DNA of 33,122 bases from a virus. Positions within the stretch are counted from its first letter, which is position 1, and the number at the start of each line of letters is the position of its first letter. The translations under genes and the position numbers were made by a program. The stretch is taken from positions 1-33,122 of the IMG/VR virus record IMGVR_UViG_3300021503_000004; one strand, 5' to 3'. This document shows positions 14,656 through 24,638 of the stretch, in pieces. The notes under the pieces are model-generated. The model was given only the letters and a program-made list of their open reading frames with translations. It ran no database searches and was not told the DNA's origin.

Positions 14656-15098
14656 GTTCTCCTCTTCCAGAAGAAGTAACAATAACTCAGATATTTTCGT
14701 ACCTCATCTCCAAAGGCCATTCATATAACGACCTTTACTGGGTCTATCCCATTCAATTGGTTTATCAATTCTACAACCATACCTATAATGAAGAGAAACG
14801 TGATTGGTTAGTCTTAGCTAATCTTTTGCGTGTTGCTGCTTATACTGCTAAAGACTTGACTAAAGAGGGTAATGTAGAGATAAATAAGTTATGGACAAAA
14901 TTGACGGATACTCTTAAACCAAGTAATATAATTAGAGAAATAAAAACAGATAGGAAAAGACCTAAGAAAAAAGTAGAGGCTAAAAACGTGAATGAAGCTG
15001 TAATGTCTGAGGATGATGATATTGTAAAAACTTTTGTTGGGTCTATTGGAGCACAGGTTCAAACGCCATTAAAAATAACTAAGAAGAGGGTGAGATAA
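14278..15098 (+). CDS. Tail assembly chaperone, -1 frameshift fusion (gpGT-like)
   Basis: Slipping back one base near 14625 joins the first 116 residues of the short chaperone to 157 residues of the -1 frame, giving 273 residues. The -1 frame is open from 14604 to the stop at 15096-15098. It has no good start of its own until a TTG at 14757 that lacks a ribosome binding site. The added part begins FNRIRGDEQ, continues SYLISKGHSYNDLYWVYPI and RDWLVLANLLRVA, and ends basic (KRPKKKVEAKN). That is typical of T domains, which bind tube subunits. The stop directly abuts the tape measure ATG at 15099. Both slip positions give the same protein. Confidence 0.75.
14616..14664 (+). promoter_or_regulatory. 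Programmed -1 frameshift signal
   Basis: AAA at 14616-14618 is followed by eight T at 14619-14626. In the reading frame this contains two canonical X XXY YYZ heptamers: A AAT TTT (14616-14622) and T TTT TTT (14619-14625). After a 12-base spacer, GGGGAGA (14638-14644) can pair with TCTCCTC (14658-14664), one pair being G-U, with a 13-base loop. Such a downstream stem often stimulates slipping. The T8 run could also cause polymerase slippage, giving a mixed mRNA population. Confidence 0.7.
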
Positions 15099-18000
15099 AT
15101 GCCTAACATGGAAGGTTTTACTGTTCCGTTTAAATTGATTGTAGATGCAGCGGGAAGTATTGACAAAGTAATTAACGAACTGCTGGGACAGTTAAGGCAG
15201 TTACAGAATAATGTTAATATCAAAATTGATGCAGACTTAGGTATAGATACGGCTAGGTTCATAAAGGACCTAAATAAAGTAAAGCTAGACGTTTCAAGAT
15301 TTAAAATTGACATTCCTGTTTATGCAAATACAAAGGCCTTAGAATTAGTAAAAAAGACGGTAAAAGTTGACGTTGAAGCTGTCAAGGAATCTCTTACATC
15401 TTTAGTTGACTCCTACACAAAAAGGTTCGAGCAACTTGTAAATACAACCAAAGCTATTTCTAAACTTAAGCTCACTTCTCCTTCCCAGCAGAAAGAGTTT
15501 GAGGCACTTTTCCAAGAAGGTGTTAGGCAGTTAAATATGATGAAGACTGCCATTGAAAACGTGTATGCTCATCTCCAGCATTTATCTGTAAGGTTGGCTT
15601 CTGCTGCATCTGCAGGAAATAAACAATTGATAACGGAGATAGCTGGGCAGTATAGTCAGCTATCCAAAATTTCCGCAGAAGTTACAAAACGGATAGAAGA
15701 ACGTTTTTCCAAATCATTTGACTCCTTATTGAAACAAGCAACGGCTTTTGCAAATGAAATAAATACTATTAGTGGAAGCTTAGTCATACCAACGTTCTTG
15801 ACTGGGGAGGGAATACATAGGGGTGGATATTTTAAGGAGCTGATTGCAGAGGCTGAAAAATTTAAACGGGTTTTGATGAGCGTTACGATGGACGAAAAGC
15901 AGGTTGGGGAGTTACTGCAAGGGTTTGACTATAGTGGTATTTCTGCAATGCGGGCTGAAGTTAGTAGGTTACAAGGAGAAATGTCTTTCCTTATTGATAC
16001 TATACAAAAAGTAAAAGGGGAAGGAGGAGAGGAAGGAGCAAAGAAAGAAATTGATATTTCCCCGTATTTAAAGAAGTTCAAGGAAATTCGCTCCCAATTA
16101 CTTCGTGTAAGTGAGGAATATAAAGCTTTTGTTTCCCAGCAATTAGAAAGTAACCTGCAGCTAAAAACTGGGGAAGAAGGTTGGAGAAAGAGTTTAAATG
16201 TAATCTCATCTATTGTTGACATGGCTGCTAAGTACAAGAGCCAAATACTTACCCTAACCGAATATTTGAAAGAAGGATACAATATTTTAAAGGTGCAGGA
16301 TAGTTTCTATAGCGCCCTATTATCTCTGGCCAGAAGTGGTCAGGAAGTGGAAGCTAAGAAGGTTGCTGACTTAGTTAAAGAGTCGAAATTTTTAGAGCAA
16401 GCAGAACAATACCTCAGTAACTTAGTTAGATATGAAAGAGAATACTCAGAGGCTCTAGGAAGTTCATTGGTTGGTGTGAGAGGGCGGAAGGTGTTTCTTG
16501 AAGAGCAGCTAAGGGTATTGAAGTCAATGTTTGTTTTAACTGAGGGGACGAATGCTGCAAATATATTTGACCAGTTAGTGCAGACTCAGGAAAAGCTAGC
16601 CGAAACAACTGCTCTTGAGAAATTTAAAAATGACTTAGCTTCCATCGGGACGACTATATCTTCTTCTCCTTTAGCTGCTACAAAACGTTTAATCAAGGCC
16701 GTAAACGAATATAGCTTGGCTACAGGGAAGTCTGCTGCTGAATCTGAAACTACACTTTCTGCTATCACTACGCTAATCAACCAACTTGTTACAAATTATA
16801 AGAAATTGGACAATTTGAAACTCCCAACTGAGACTGTAATAAGCTTTAAAAAACAGATTGTGGACTCTCTTGATATAATTACTCAATTAGGAGTTGTTAG
16901 TGAATCTACTGCAAAAGAGATAAGAAAGGCCTTTGGAAGTGAACAAATAAAACTGGAATCTCTTTCCTTCCAGTTATCTGCCCAGAAGGATATTGCTCGT
17001 AATCTGGAAAAGGTTCTTGCTTTACAAGTGGCTGGAGTTGATGTGGTTAAGAACTTAGAGGAGATGGAACGCCAGTATATTAGAGCTAAGAGAGATGGTG
17101 TAGATATAGAAAATTTTCTCCTGAAGGCCGTTGAGAATAGATATGCTGTTACGAATAACTTAGTGGAAGTTTACAGGAGGTTTGTAGAATTAGGTAAAGA
17201 TGTGAACTTGATGCCTAAGCAACAACTAGCTCAGTTGGAATCTGCAAAGAAAACTCTGGAATTAATTGTTGGGTTGTCAAAGAAGTTGTCCGAGGAAGAG
17301 CGTCTAAAACTTGGAGTGGATACGGAATCTATCAAGACCTATAAAACTGAACTTATGAGCTTAATTGCCGAGAGAACAAAAGAGGTTGAGCAGATAAAAG
17401 TATCGGAAGAATTTGAGTCTAAGGCCATAGAGCTGATACGGCGTAGAAGTAGGCTTGAAGCCGAAGTAAGACAATCTCTAGCTGAAGGGACTAAACTAAT
17501 CTCGGAGGCTACCAACCAGTATAGAGAGTATTTGTCAGTCGTAGATAAGGTTATACTAGCTATTCAGAAAGGGGTGATAGGAGTTGAAGAAGACCTCAGC
17601 TTAAGCGAAGTAAAGAAAAATGTAGTGTCCTCTATAGCCAAAGAATATCAAACCCTAGTTTCTCTTTCCCAGAAGTATGAGGCAGGCTCTATTGAGCACA
17701 TACGTATTCTGGAGCAACAAAAGAATCTGTTGAAGGGAATGTTAGACCTGGTTGGGACAGGTAAGTTTGAATTTCCTGTAGGCGGTTTTGAAAATGTGGA
17801 AGCTATCAAAAAGGCATACCAGTCTGTTGTAGAAACTATTCAGAGGCTTACAATTCCTACAAAAGAATCTATGTTTGCTATTGACACAAGTAAGTTGGTT
17901 GCTCTGGAAGAAAAGGTAAAGGTAATTAAAAGGAACCTGGAAGCCACAGAATTTAAAATTTCTATTGACACTTCGGATTTCATTAAAACTATTGATTCAA

Positions 18001-21000
18001 CCGAACAGGTAAAAACTTCCTTGCGCAGTTACGCTTCTGCACTCCGTTCTCTATACACAGAACAACTTAGGAATAAGGCAGCAACGGATGAGCAGAGGAT
18101 ATCCACACTTAAAACACTCACTTCTGTAGAACAAGAGTTAAACATAACTACTGAATTTGAGCGTAGGTTGAAGTCTTTAAATGACTATCTTGCATCTAAG
18201 AGTACAACCCTAGAGCAGTTCTTTTCTTCTCCAGAAACAGTCTTACAAAGACTTACTACGACTGAATTGAATACTTTGCAGAGGCGTCTTACTGACGTTG
18301 GCGTTGTTTTGCAGAAAGTATTTACAGTCACCCCCACAACTAATCCTTTTAAGGCCCTAGCTGACTCTGCAAAGGTTTTAGAGGATAGAATAAAAGGGGT
18401 GCGTGAAGTAATGGCAGGGCTGAAGGAAGTTAGCTTTGCTGATATTCTTAAGGAGCGTGAAGCTACCCTTACTGCCCAGATTAAAGAGAGAATAGCAGAC
18501 CTGCAGCAAGGTGGAAATGTTATTGAAAAATGGCGGAGGCTGATAGAATCTGTAAATACTGCTCTTAAAGAAGGCGTGTCTATAAACGATGAAATGCTAT
18601 CTGTCTTGTTTAAAGAAGAAACTATTTACAGAAAAATTTATGAGTATGCTCAGCAATTAGTTAATTATGCGACTGCAAATATAGATAAGCTTCCAAAAAA
18701 CATACAACAAACCTTAGCCACTCAAGCAAACGAGGCTAAGAAAATCTTAGAGCAATATTCTGGAGTAGGAAATTTTGAAGGATACTCGGAATTCACTAAG
18801 TCCCTGACTTCTTTAAATAAACAGGTTGGTGTTGGAGAGTTTGAGAATATTACAAAGGCAATGAATCAGTTAGAAGAGGTTAGGCGTGTTATTAGTGAAA
18901 TGGGAGAGGCATTTATTGGTCCTACTAGAAAAATCAAGAGCGACTATGAAGCTGTAGGTGGCTTTGTAGATGCTACCGTTAAAGAGATAAAGAAGTGGAG
19001 GGATTTAAATGACCAGATTTTGAAAGATGCTAACTTTATTAAAAATGTTGATGAAGAGACTTACAATATCAAACGGAAGGATGTTCAAGAGCTAAACAAC
19101 ATGGTTCGTCTTCTCCAGAGGGCACAAGAGCTTAACGCTCGTCTCCAATCATATTCAGTCAAGACAGGCGTTTCTCTGGAGGAGATGAAGACTCCAGAGG
19201 GTTTGTTGAAGCTAAACGAAGCTACTAAAAGCACACCTAAGCTCTACCTTGACATTCTGAAGGCGAACGATGAGTACGCAAAGTTATTGAAGCAGATTTC
19301 TGACACTATCCCAAAATCTAAGGAACTTCAGGAAATTTTTGGGGCTTACGCTAGTGCCTTTGATAAGGCTGCTAGAGAAGCAGATGAGGTTAATACAAAG
19401 TTAAAGACTTTAGAAACATTAAAAGAAAAGCAAGTCAGACGGGAAGCTGGTGCATCTATCTTGGATATATTTAGACTTAATTGGTTTATCCAGCTACGTT
19501 TATTCTGGCAGGCATACTTGTTCCTCGGAAGATTAAATGAGGAAGCTATAGAATTCCTACATAACATGAAACTTTTAGGCGCAATTACTCAAGCCTCCTC
19601 TCAAGATATCGAAACCTTAACTAATGCTTTTGATGAGCTAGGAAAGACTGTTGCCTATTCTATGTCTGAGTTGGCAAAAGCTGGAACAGAGATAGCTAAG
19701 GCTGGTTATTCTATCCAGGATACAATTAAGATTTTAGAAACAGGGTCTAAGCTAGCGTACACAACGGGTGCATCTATAGAAGATTCAGCAAACGTTATTA
19801 CTACTGTATTACGTGCATGGAGTATGGATGCAGGTAGGGCAGAAGAGGTTTCCAACATTCTTTTTAATACAATTGTTAATTCTAAAGCCTCTCTCGATGG
19901 GTTAAAGACGGCTATTGGATATGTTGCAGGTATTGCTCCGCAGGCAAATGTTACTTTTTCTGAAATATCTGCTATGTTAGGTATTCTTACAAACGCTGGA
20001 TTACAAGCGTCTAAAGCAGGTACATACACTAGACAGTTTATTAATGCACTTTTAAACCCGTCAGCCAAACTCATAGATTCTCTACATAAAGTCGGATTAT
20101 CTTTGTCTGATGTTGACATAAAGTCAGGAGGAATAATTAAGGTCTTGCAACGGATGCACGATGCTGGTTTTAATGTAGCGGATGCTTTTGATAGTATGAA
20201 TGTGAGAGCAGCATCGGCGTTCTCTGTATTGATTAGAAATACTGATATTTTAGAGGAATTTACAAATACGTTGGAGTCCCAGCAGGTATTGTTAGATGCA
20301 TTTGGCGAGAGTGCTGATTCCTTAAAAGCGCATTTAACACTTATGGTAAATAGTCTGGTTACTGAGTTTGCAAAGAATATGGATTCGTTGAGTCCTGTTA
20401 TAGAAGGTGTACTGGCTGGAGCTGAGGATATGATAACGGGCGTCTTACGCCTTGTAGAGTTATTTATTGGATGGATGGATAATCTTGGCTATACAGGGAA
20501 ACAGACGGCAGTTAAATTTTCTGAAATAACCACTGTTATGCTTGCCTTAGTTAGTGCTATGGGACTCCTAAGTAAAATAATGCCCAAACTTATCGGCCTT
20601 TTTGAACTTTTTGCAGGTGCTCTTAATCCCTGGGTTTTTGTTGCTCTTACAACGGCCTTTGGGAGTTTCTTGGCATTGGCCCGAGCCTCTATCTCTGATA
20701 TTGATGAGGTGACAGGAAAACTCTCAGACTTACGTGATTCTTTAAAAGAGCTCCAGAGTATAGCTAAAGAGGGTATAAATATAAGGGTGAAGCTAGAACG
20801 TGGAATAGAGATAGCGAATTTGGGAAATGTGTTTCGGGATAAACTGCAGGAGTTTTATAAAGTTGCATCTTCAGGGAACCAGAAGTTAATTCAAAAGATG
20901 TTTTCCCGTGGAGATGTAAAAGTAGTAGTTAGAGCTTTTATGGAGTCTGTAACTTCTGCACTCATGAACTATCCTGATAAAGATATACAGGAGATAGGTA

Positions 21001-24000
21001 AGCGCCTTCGTGACCAGATATTTACAATGGAAGCTGGACCAGAAGAAGTGGCAAGAACTGTTGAACAATTTTATACGACACTGACAAAGTTAAATGGTGC
21101 CTTCCTGAAAAACGCCGATATTTTGAAAGGTAAGTGGACTTCAGCGTTAGAAAAAGGGACTACAGTTCTTGAAAAGTTAGATGATACAATGCACCAGTTA
21201 ATTGATTCGTTTAAAGTTTTGAAAGAAAAGAAAGCTGACCTTGAATCTTTGGATTGGGAAGCTAGCCCTCAAACAATAGATACGGTTACAAAGGCTTTTA
21301 CTGAGAGTAGGAAGCAATATCTTGAAAATCTTAAAAAGACTTTTGCTATCATCCAAGCATCTTTCTCTGCAATTCCAAAAACTAAAGAGGGGATTCCACA
21401 ACTAGAGATACTGCAGGGACAATTAGAAAGGTTAAAAATTATAATTTCAGAAGTTACTAGTTTAAAGGGCGAGAATGCTATCTTTTCTAAAGACGAAGTG
21501 GCTAAGTTAAAAGAGATGACAAACGCAATAGATGAATTTGAAAATAAGATTAATGTAACAAAGGCTACTATACAAAAAACTGTAGATGAGACTATAACTG
21601 ATATATCGAGTAAGGTTACACAAAAGACTAAGGAAAGTATTCAACAAGCAGACATGGCTATTTTAAAGGAGGTTGATAAACTACTTAAAGACCTAAAAAG
21701 TCTAACCTCAAAAGTTACTGTCGGCGTTAAACTTACTCTTCTTTCTCCCCAGAAAGGGAATATTGCCAACTTGAAAAAGGACCTCTCTGATGTTTACGAG
21801 AAGACTCAAACAATATTAGCTTCTATCACACATCTATCTCGTGGAGTATTTTCTTTATCCTCTTCACAAGCAAAAGAGCTAGTACAATCCCTTGAACAGA
21901 TATGGACGGCCATTTCTACGGATTTGAAGAGGACTGCAAAAGATGGGGTGGTTACCTTTGATGAAATAACTAAAGCAGCCGAAAGATTAAGAAGCAGCAC
22001 ATCCTTACGTCAATTTAGCTTAGAAGGTTTAATGCGTGTTCTGGGAGTAGGAAGAGAGGCAGTGCAGGCTCTTGAGAATGAGGTAAATGCAGGTCTCCTA
22101 GATACTTTCAGTAATTTGGAATTTAAGATTAATGAAGTGGGTAAGGCCCTTGAGTATATTCAAAAGCATCGGAAGGCTTTTGATGCCAAGGATGTGAAAC
22201 AAGTTGTTAATCTCTTGGATAATCTCTTAAATAAGCAAGTTCAGTTCTTACAAACTATAACTCAAGCCTCCACTTCTATCTTCCAGAGCGCTAACTATGC
22301 TATGTCGATTTCTTCTTCCATACGGGAGGCATTTACAGGGACGGCCTCTTTGGACGATTTACTAGGTGTTTCTGATACTATCAAGTCGCTGGAAAAACTA
22401 AAGGGGAATGTAACTGATGTAATAATTGAGTTTGATGCGCTTCATAGTAAGTTTGGTGACTTATCAGCGCTTTTAGGGAAGAATGCAGAGAATTCTATGA
22501 TTGCGCAACAGGCATTCGCTAAGCTGGGACGAACTGCCTCACAAAGGTTGGATGGTCTTGTGGATAGTTTGAGAAGTAGTGCTACTGAAATAAAGAACAT
22601 TACAAATGAAATCAAAAATCTTAATGTTGAAATAGCAAAGATAAAATTTGATTGGCTAAAGACCTTAGAAGAATTTAAAGTTAAGTATAAAGGACCTGAA
22701 TATGAATTTAAGGCACAACAAGAGAATTTAATAAATCAAGGAAAGTATGTTCAGGAAGTTCTACAAAATAACCCTTCCATAGATACTGTTGTCTCTGCAT
22801 TAACTGAATTTAGAAATAGCTTGATAGAGTTTGCAAAAGCTAACGCCTATCAACGTGTAGGAAAAGAATCTTTTACAAGGGCGGAGGAGATTACTAAAGC
22901 TATCATTCAACTGCGGGAGAAGCAAAAAGCTCTACTAGAGGCAAGACTTCAGATTCAGTTGAACTATTATGCTATGGTCTCAAAATTTGCATTGTCGGTG
23001 ATTGACTTGCTGGGAAGGATTAAAGGAATTCTTGGAGAGCTTTACAAAGTAACGGCAGGGCAAAAAGCAGCAGGAGAAGCTGCTACTAAGGGTCAAGAGG
23101 GAGTTAAAGCACCAAAAGCACCTACTGGAGTGAAGCCAGAGGCAGGTAAGCTACAACCGCCAACTAAAGCAACTAAACCAACTACACCGCCAGCTCCTAC
23201 TACTACTACTCCAGAAATTGCAAAGACCCCCAACATAAATACACAAAGTTTACAGGAATACGCACAAAAGTTGATGGAGTCATCCCAGAGGTTAAAACAG
23301 TCTTCTGCTGATTTGAATAGTTTTATCAATAGTTTAAGTAAGTTAGGTGGGGCTTTAAAGAGACAGAAAGTGAATGTGTTGTCAGCTAAAGAAGCCTTGA
23401 TGAATTATTCAGCTAGTCTCGGGACTATTAATAGTATAATTCAGCAAACTTTTAATTCAATGGCAGACACTATTAGGGGAACTTTAGCTAATGTTATGAC
23501 CTCAGCACTAAAGCAAGCATTTGAAGGTGACGTGGATTGGTATGGATTGTTTAGTGCTTTTTACTACCAGATTATGCAAATGTATTTTGATATGCTGCTA
23601 AAGATAATGATGCAGGCGATGATTCAAAAGTTAGGCGGGAAAGAGTTAATGGATACTTTGTTCGGAACGTCAAATGCTTCGGCTTTTCAATCAGCGGTAG
23701 CTTCTAGTGCCACGTCTTTTTCATCTGCAGTTAATAATGCGTCAACTGAAATTATAACGGCTGGGCAAACATTTCATTACTATGTAGCTAACGCTGCTTT
23801 AGCTATCCAAAACGCTGCTGCTTCCTTGGCTGCAGCGTCAGCGTCAAGTGCAGCTAGTACTGCTTTTAATCCAGTTTCTTTGATGGGTCCGATGATGTCT
23901 TTACTATCTGGAGCTGCTGGAGCTGGTGCGCCTGGAGGCGGTGGAGCCAAGCCTCCTTCTGGTCCTTATAATAATCTTCAACTACCTAAGCCTCAATTCC

Positions 24001-24626
24001 CGTCATATAAGGTATTTAAAGGCGGTTTAATTCCAGGCTATTATACTGGGGGTGTAGTTTTAGATTCATTTGATGACAGTGAATTGCCCGCTTTTGCCTC
24101 TGGAGGATTTGCGGGATTGGTAAGGAAAGGGCAGACAGATAAAGATTCCGTTGTAGCAAAGCTTGCAAAAAATGAATTTGTAGTAAATAATAGGATTGTC
24201 AGCGAACTCGGGGTGGATTTTTTTGAAAAGATAAACCAGGGTGATTTTGTAAGTGCACAATCGTTACTAAATAAAAAGATAATACATACGCCAACTGCAA
24301 ATCCTGTTAATACTGGAAGAGAAGTTATGAAGTTTGCAAATACATTTAGTAGCATAAAAACCCAGGAAGTAAGACCTATTAATGTAGGGCTGGAAATACC
24401 CGAAGCTGGAAAGTTCTCAAGGCGGGAGCCTTCAAAAGAAACAACAAAAGAGCAACCATCTAAAACGTTTCCTTCCCCAGAAACAGAGGCTCCAAGAGTT
24501 GAGGTGGTAAATATAGCAGAGCCTGCAATAGCCAGAAGGTATATTAATTCTACTGAGGGTAAGGAGCGGATTGTGAACATAATAACAGGACAACCATTAT
24601 TTAAACGATACTTTTCAAAATTTTAA
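15099..24626 (+). CDS. Tape measure protein
   Basis: At 3175 residues this is by far the largest gene, starting directly after the chaperone stop. It is mainly charged helix and coiled coil. A PhageMin_Tail-type conserved domain lies at about 1485-1715 (LGAITQASSQDIETLTNAF, then AKAGTEIAKAGYSIQDT, SIEDSANVITTVLRAW, LGILTNAGLQASKAGT). Hydrophobic segments follow at about 1810-1865. A Pro/Thr-rich linker lies near 2665-2710, an Ala/Ser-rich part near 2890-2960, and the usual C-terminal Gly-rich motif at about 2975-3050 (GGLIPGYYTGG, KGQTDKDSVVAKLAKNEFVV). At 1.5 angstrom per residue the tail would be about 480 nm. It sets tail length and may help DNA cross the membrane. No peptidase or lytic domain was recognised. 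Confidence 0.9.
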   Translation: MPNMEGFTVPFKLIVDAAGSIDKVINELLGQLRQLQNNVNIKIDADLGIDTARFIKDLNKVKLDVSRFKIDIPVYANTKALELVKKTVKVDVEAVKESLTSLVDSYTKRFEQLVNTTKAISKLKLTSPSQQKEFEALFQEGVRQLNMMKTAIENVYAHLQHLSVRLASAASAGNKQLITEIAGQYSQLSKISAEVTKRIEERFSKSFDSLLKQATAFANEINTISGSLVIPTFLTGEGIHRGGYFKELIAEAEKFKRVLMSVTMDEKQVGELLQGFDYSGISAMRAEVSRLQGEMSFLIDTIQKVKGEGGEEGAKKEIDISPYLKKFKEIRSQLLRVSEEYKAFVSQQLESNLQLKTGEEGWRKSLNVISSIVDMAAKYKSQILTLTEYLKEGYNILKVQDSFYSALLSLARSGQEVEAKKVADLVKESKFLEQAEQYLSNLVRYEREYSEALGSSLVGVRGRKVFLEEQLRVLKSMFVLTEGTNAANIFDQLVQTQEKLAETTALEKFKNDLASIGTTISSSPLAATKRLIKAVNEYSLATGKSAAESETTLSAITTLINQLVTNYKKLDNLKLPTETVISFKKQIVDSLDIITQLGVVSESTAKEIRKAFGSEQIKLESLSFQLSAQKDIARNLEKVLALQVAGVDVVKNLEEMERQYIRAKRDGVDIENFLLKAVENRYAVTNNLVEVYRRFVELGKDVNLMPKQQLAQLESAKKTLELIVGLSKKLSEEERLKLGVDTESIKTYKTELMSLIAERTKEVEQIKVSEEFESKAIELIRRRSRLEAEVRQSLAEGTKLISEATNQYREYLSVVDKVILAIQKGVIGVEEDLSLSEVKKNVVSSIAKEYQTLVSLSQKYEAGSIEHIRILEQQKNLLKGMLDLVGTGKFEFPVGGFENVEAIKKAYQSVVETIQRLTIPTKESMFAIDTSKLVALEEKVKVIKRNLEATEFKISIDTSDFIKTIDSTEQVKTSLRSYASALRSLYTEQLRNKAATDEQRISTLKTLTSVEQELNITTEFERRLKSLNDYLASKSTTLEQFFSSPETVLQRLTTTELNTLQRRLTDVGVVLQKVFTVTPTTNPFKALADSAKVLEDRIKGVREVMAGLKEVSFADILKEREATLTAQIKERIADLQQGGNVIEKWRRLIESVNTALKEGVSINDEMLSVLFKEETIYRKIYEYAQQLVNYATANIDKLPKNIQQTLATQANEAKKILEQYSGVGNFEGYSEFTKSLTSLNKQVGVGEFENITKAMNQLEEVRRVISEMGEAFIGPTRKIKSDYEAVGGFVDATVKEIKKWRDLNDQILKDANFIKNVDEETYNIKRKDVQELNNMVRLLQRAQELNARLQSYSVKTGVSLEEMKTPEGLLKLNEATKSTPKLYLDILKANDEYAKLLKQISDTIPKSKELQEIFGAYASAFDKAAREADEVNTKLKTLETLKEKQVRREAGASILDIFRLNWFIQLRLFWQAYLFLGRLNEEAIEFLHNMKLLGAITQASSQDIETLTNAFDELGKTVAYSMSELAKAGTEIAKAGYSIQDTIKILETGSKLAYTTGASIEDSANVITTVLRAWSMDAGRAEEVSNILFNTIVNSKASLDGLKTAIGYVAGIAPQANVTFSEISAMLGILTNAGLQASKAGTYTRQFINALLNPSAKLIDSLHKVGLSLSDVDIKSGGIIKVLQRMHDAGFNVADAFDSMNVRAASAFSVLIRNTDILEEFTNTLESQQVLLDAFGESADSLKAHLTLMVNSLVTEFAKNMDSLSPVIEGVLAGAEDMITGVLRLVELFIGWMDNLGYTGKQTAVKFSEITTVMLALVSAMGLLSKIMPKLIGLFELFAGALNPWVFVALTTAFGSFLALARASISDIDEVTGKLSDLRDSLKELQSIAKEGINIRVKLERGIEIANLGNVFRDKLQEFYKVASSGNQKLIQKMFSRGDVKVVVRAFMESVTSALMNYPDKDIQEIGKRLRDQIFTMEAGPEEVARTVEQFYTTLTKLNGAFLKNADILKGKWTSALEKGTTVLEKLDDTMHQLIDSFKVLKEKKADLESLDWEASPQTIDTVTKAFTESRKQYLENLKKTFAIIQASFSAIPKTKEGIPQLEILQGQLERLKIIISEVTSLKGENAIFSKDEVAKLKEMTNAIDEFENKINVTKATIQKTVDETITDISSKVTQKTKESIQQADMAILKEVDKLLKDLKSLTSKVTVGVKLTLLSPQKGNIANLKKDLSDVYEKTQTILASITHLSRGVFSLSSSQAKELVQSLEQIWTAISTDLKRTAKDGVVTFDEITKAAERLRSSTSLRQFSLEGLMRVLGVGREAVQALENEVNAGLLDTFSNLEFKINEVGKALEYIQKHRKAFDAKDVKQVVNLLDNLLNKQVQFLQTITQASTSIFQSANYAMSISSSIREAFTGTASLDDLLGVSDTIKSLEKLKGNVTDVIIEFDALHSKFGDLSALLGKNAENSMIAQQAFAKLGRTASQRLDGLVDSLRSSATEIKNITNEIKNLNVEIAKIKFDWLKTLEEFKVKYKGPEYEFKAQQENLINQGKYVQEVLQNNPSIDTVVSALTEFRNSLIEFAKANAYQRVGKESFTRAEEITKAIIQLREKQKALLEARLQIQLNYYAMVSKFALSVIDLLGRIKGILGELYKVTAGQKAAGEAATKGQEGVKAPKAPTGVKPEAGKLQPPTKATKPTTPPAPTTTTPEIAKTPNINTQSLQEYAQKLMESSQRLKQSSADLNSFINSLSKLGGALKRQKVNVLSAKEALMNYSASLGTINSIIQQTFNSMADTIRGTLANVMTSALKQAFEGDVDWYGLFSAFYYQIMQMYFDMLLKIMMQAMIQKLGGKELMDTLFGTSNASAFQSAVASSATSFSSAVNNASTEIITAGQTFHYYVANAALAIQNAAASLAAASASSAASTAFNPVSLMGPMMSLLSGAAGAGAPGGGGAKPPSGPYNNLQLPKPQFPSYKVFKGGLIPGYYTGGVVLDSFDDSELPAFASGGFAGLVRKGQTDKDSVVAKLAKNEFVVNNRIVSELGVDFFEKINQGDFVSAQSLLNKKIIHTPTANPVNTGREVMKFANTFSSIKTQEVRPINVGLEIPEAGKFSRREPSKETTKEQPSKTFPSPETEAPRVEVVNIAEPAIARRYINSTEGKERIVNIITGQPLFKRYFSKF

Positions 24627-24638
24627 GGAGGAGATTGT

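Noticed and set aside
14757-15098. Independent gene for the second chaperone frame
   Set aside because: The only early start is a TTG without a ribosome binding site, and the frame is open back through the slippery run. A -1 fusion with the preceding gene explains it better.
19706-20119. Minus-strand open frame of 137 codons
   Set aside because: It overlaps the most conserved tape measure domain and has no recognisable product.
24041-24580. Minus-strand open frame of 179 codons inside the tape measure gene
   Set aside because: It lies fully within the conserved C-terminal end of the tape measure protein, has low-complexity composition, and no ribosome binding site was evident. It is a shadow frame.
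15099-24626. Peptidoglycan hydrolase or peptidase domain in the tape measure protein
   Set aside because: No NlpC/P60, SLT, M23 or HExxH-type motif could be found by eye. Only helical, hydrophobic and Gly-rich parts are visible.
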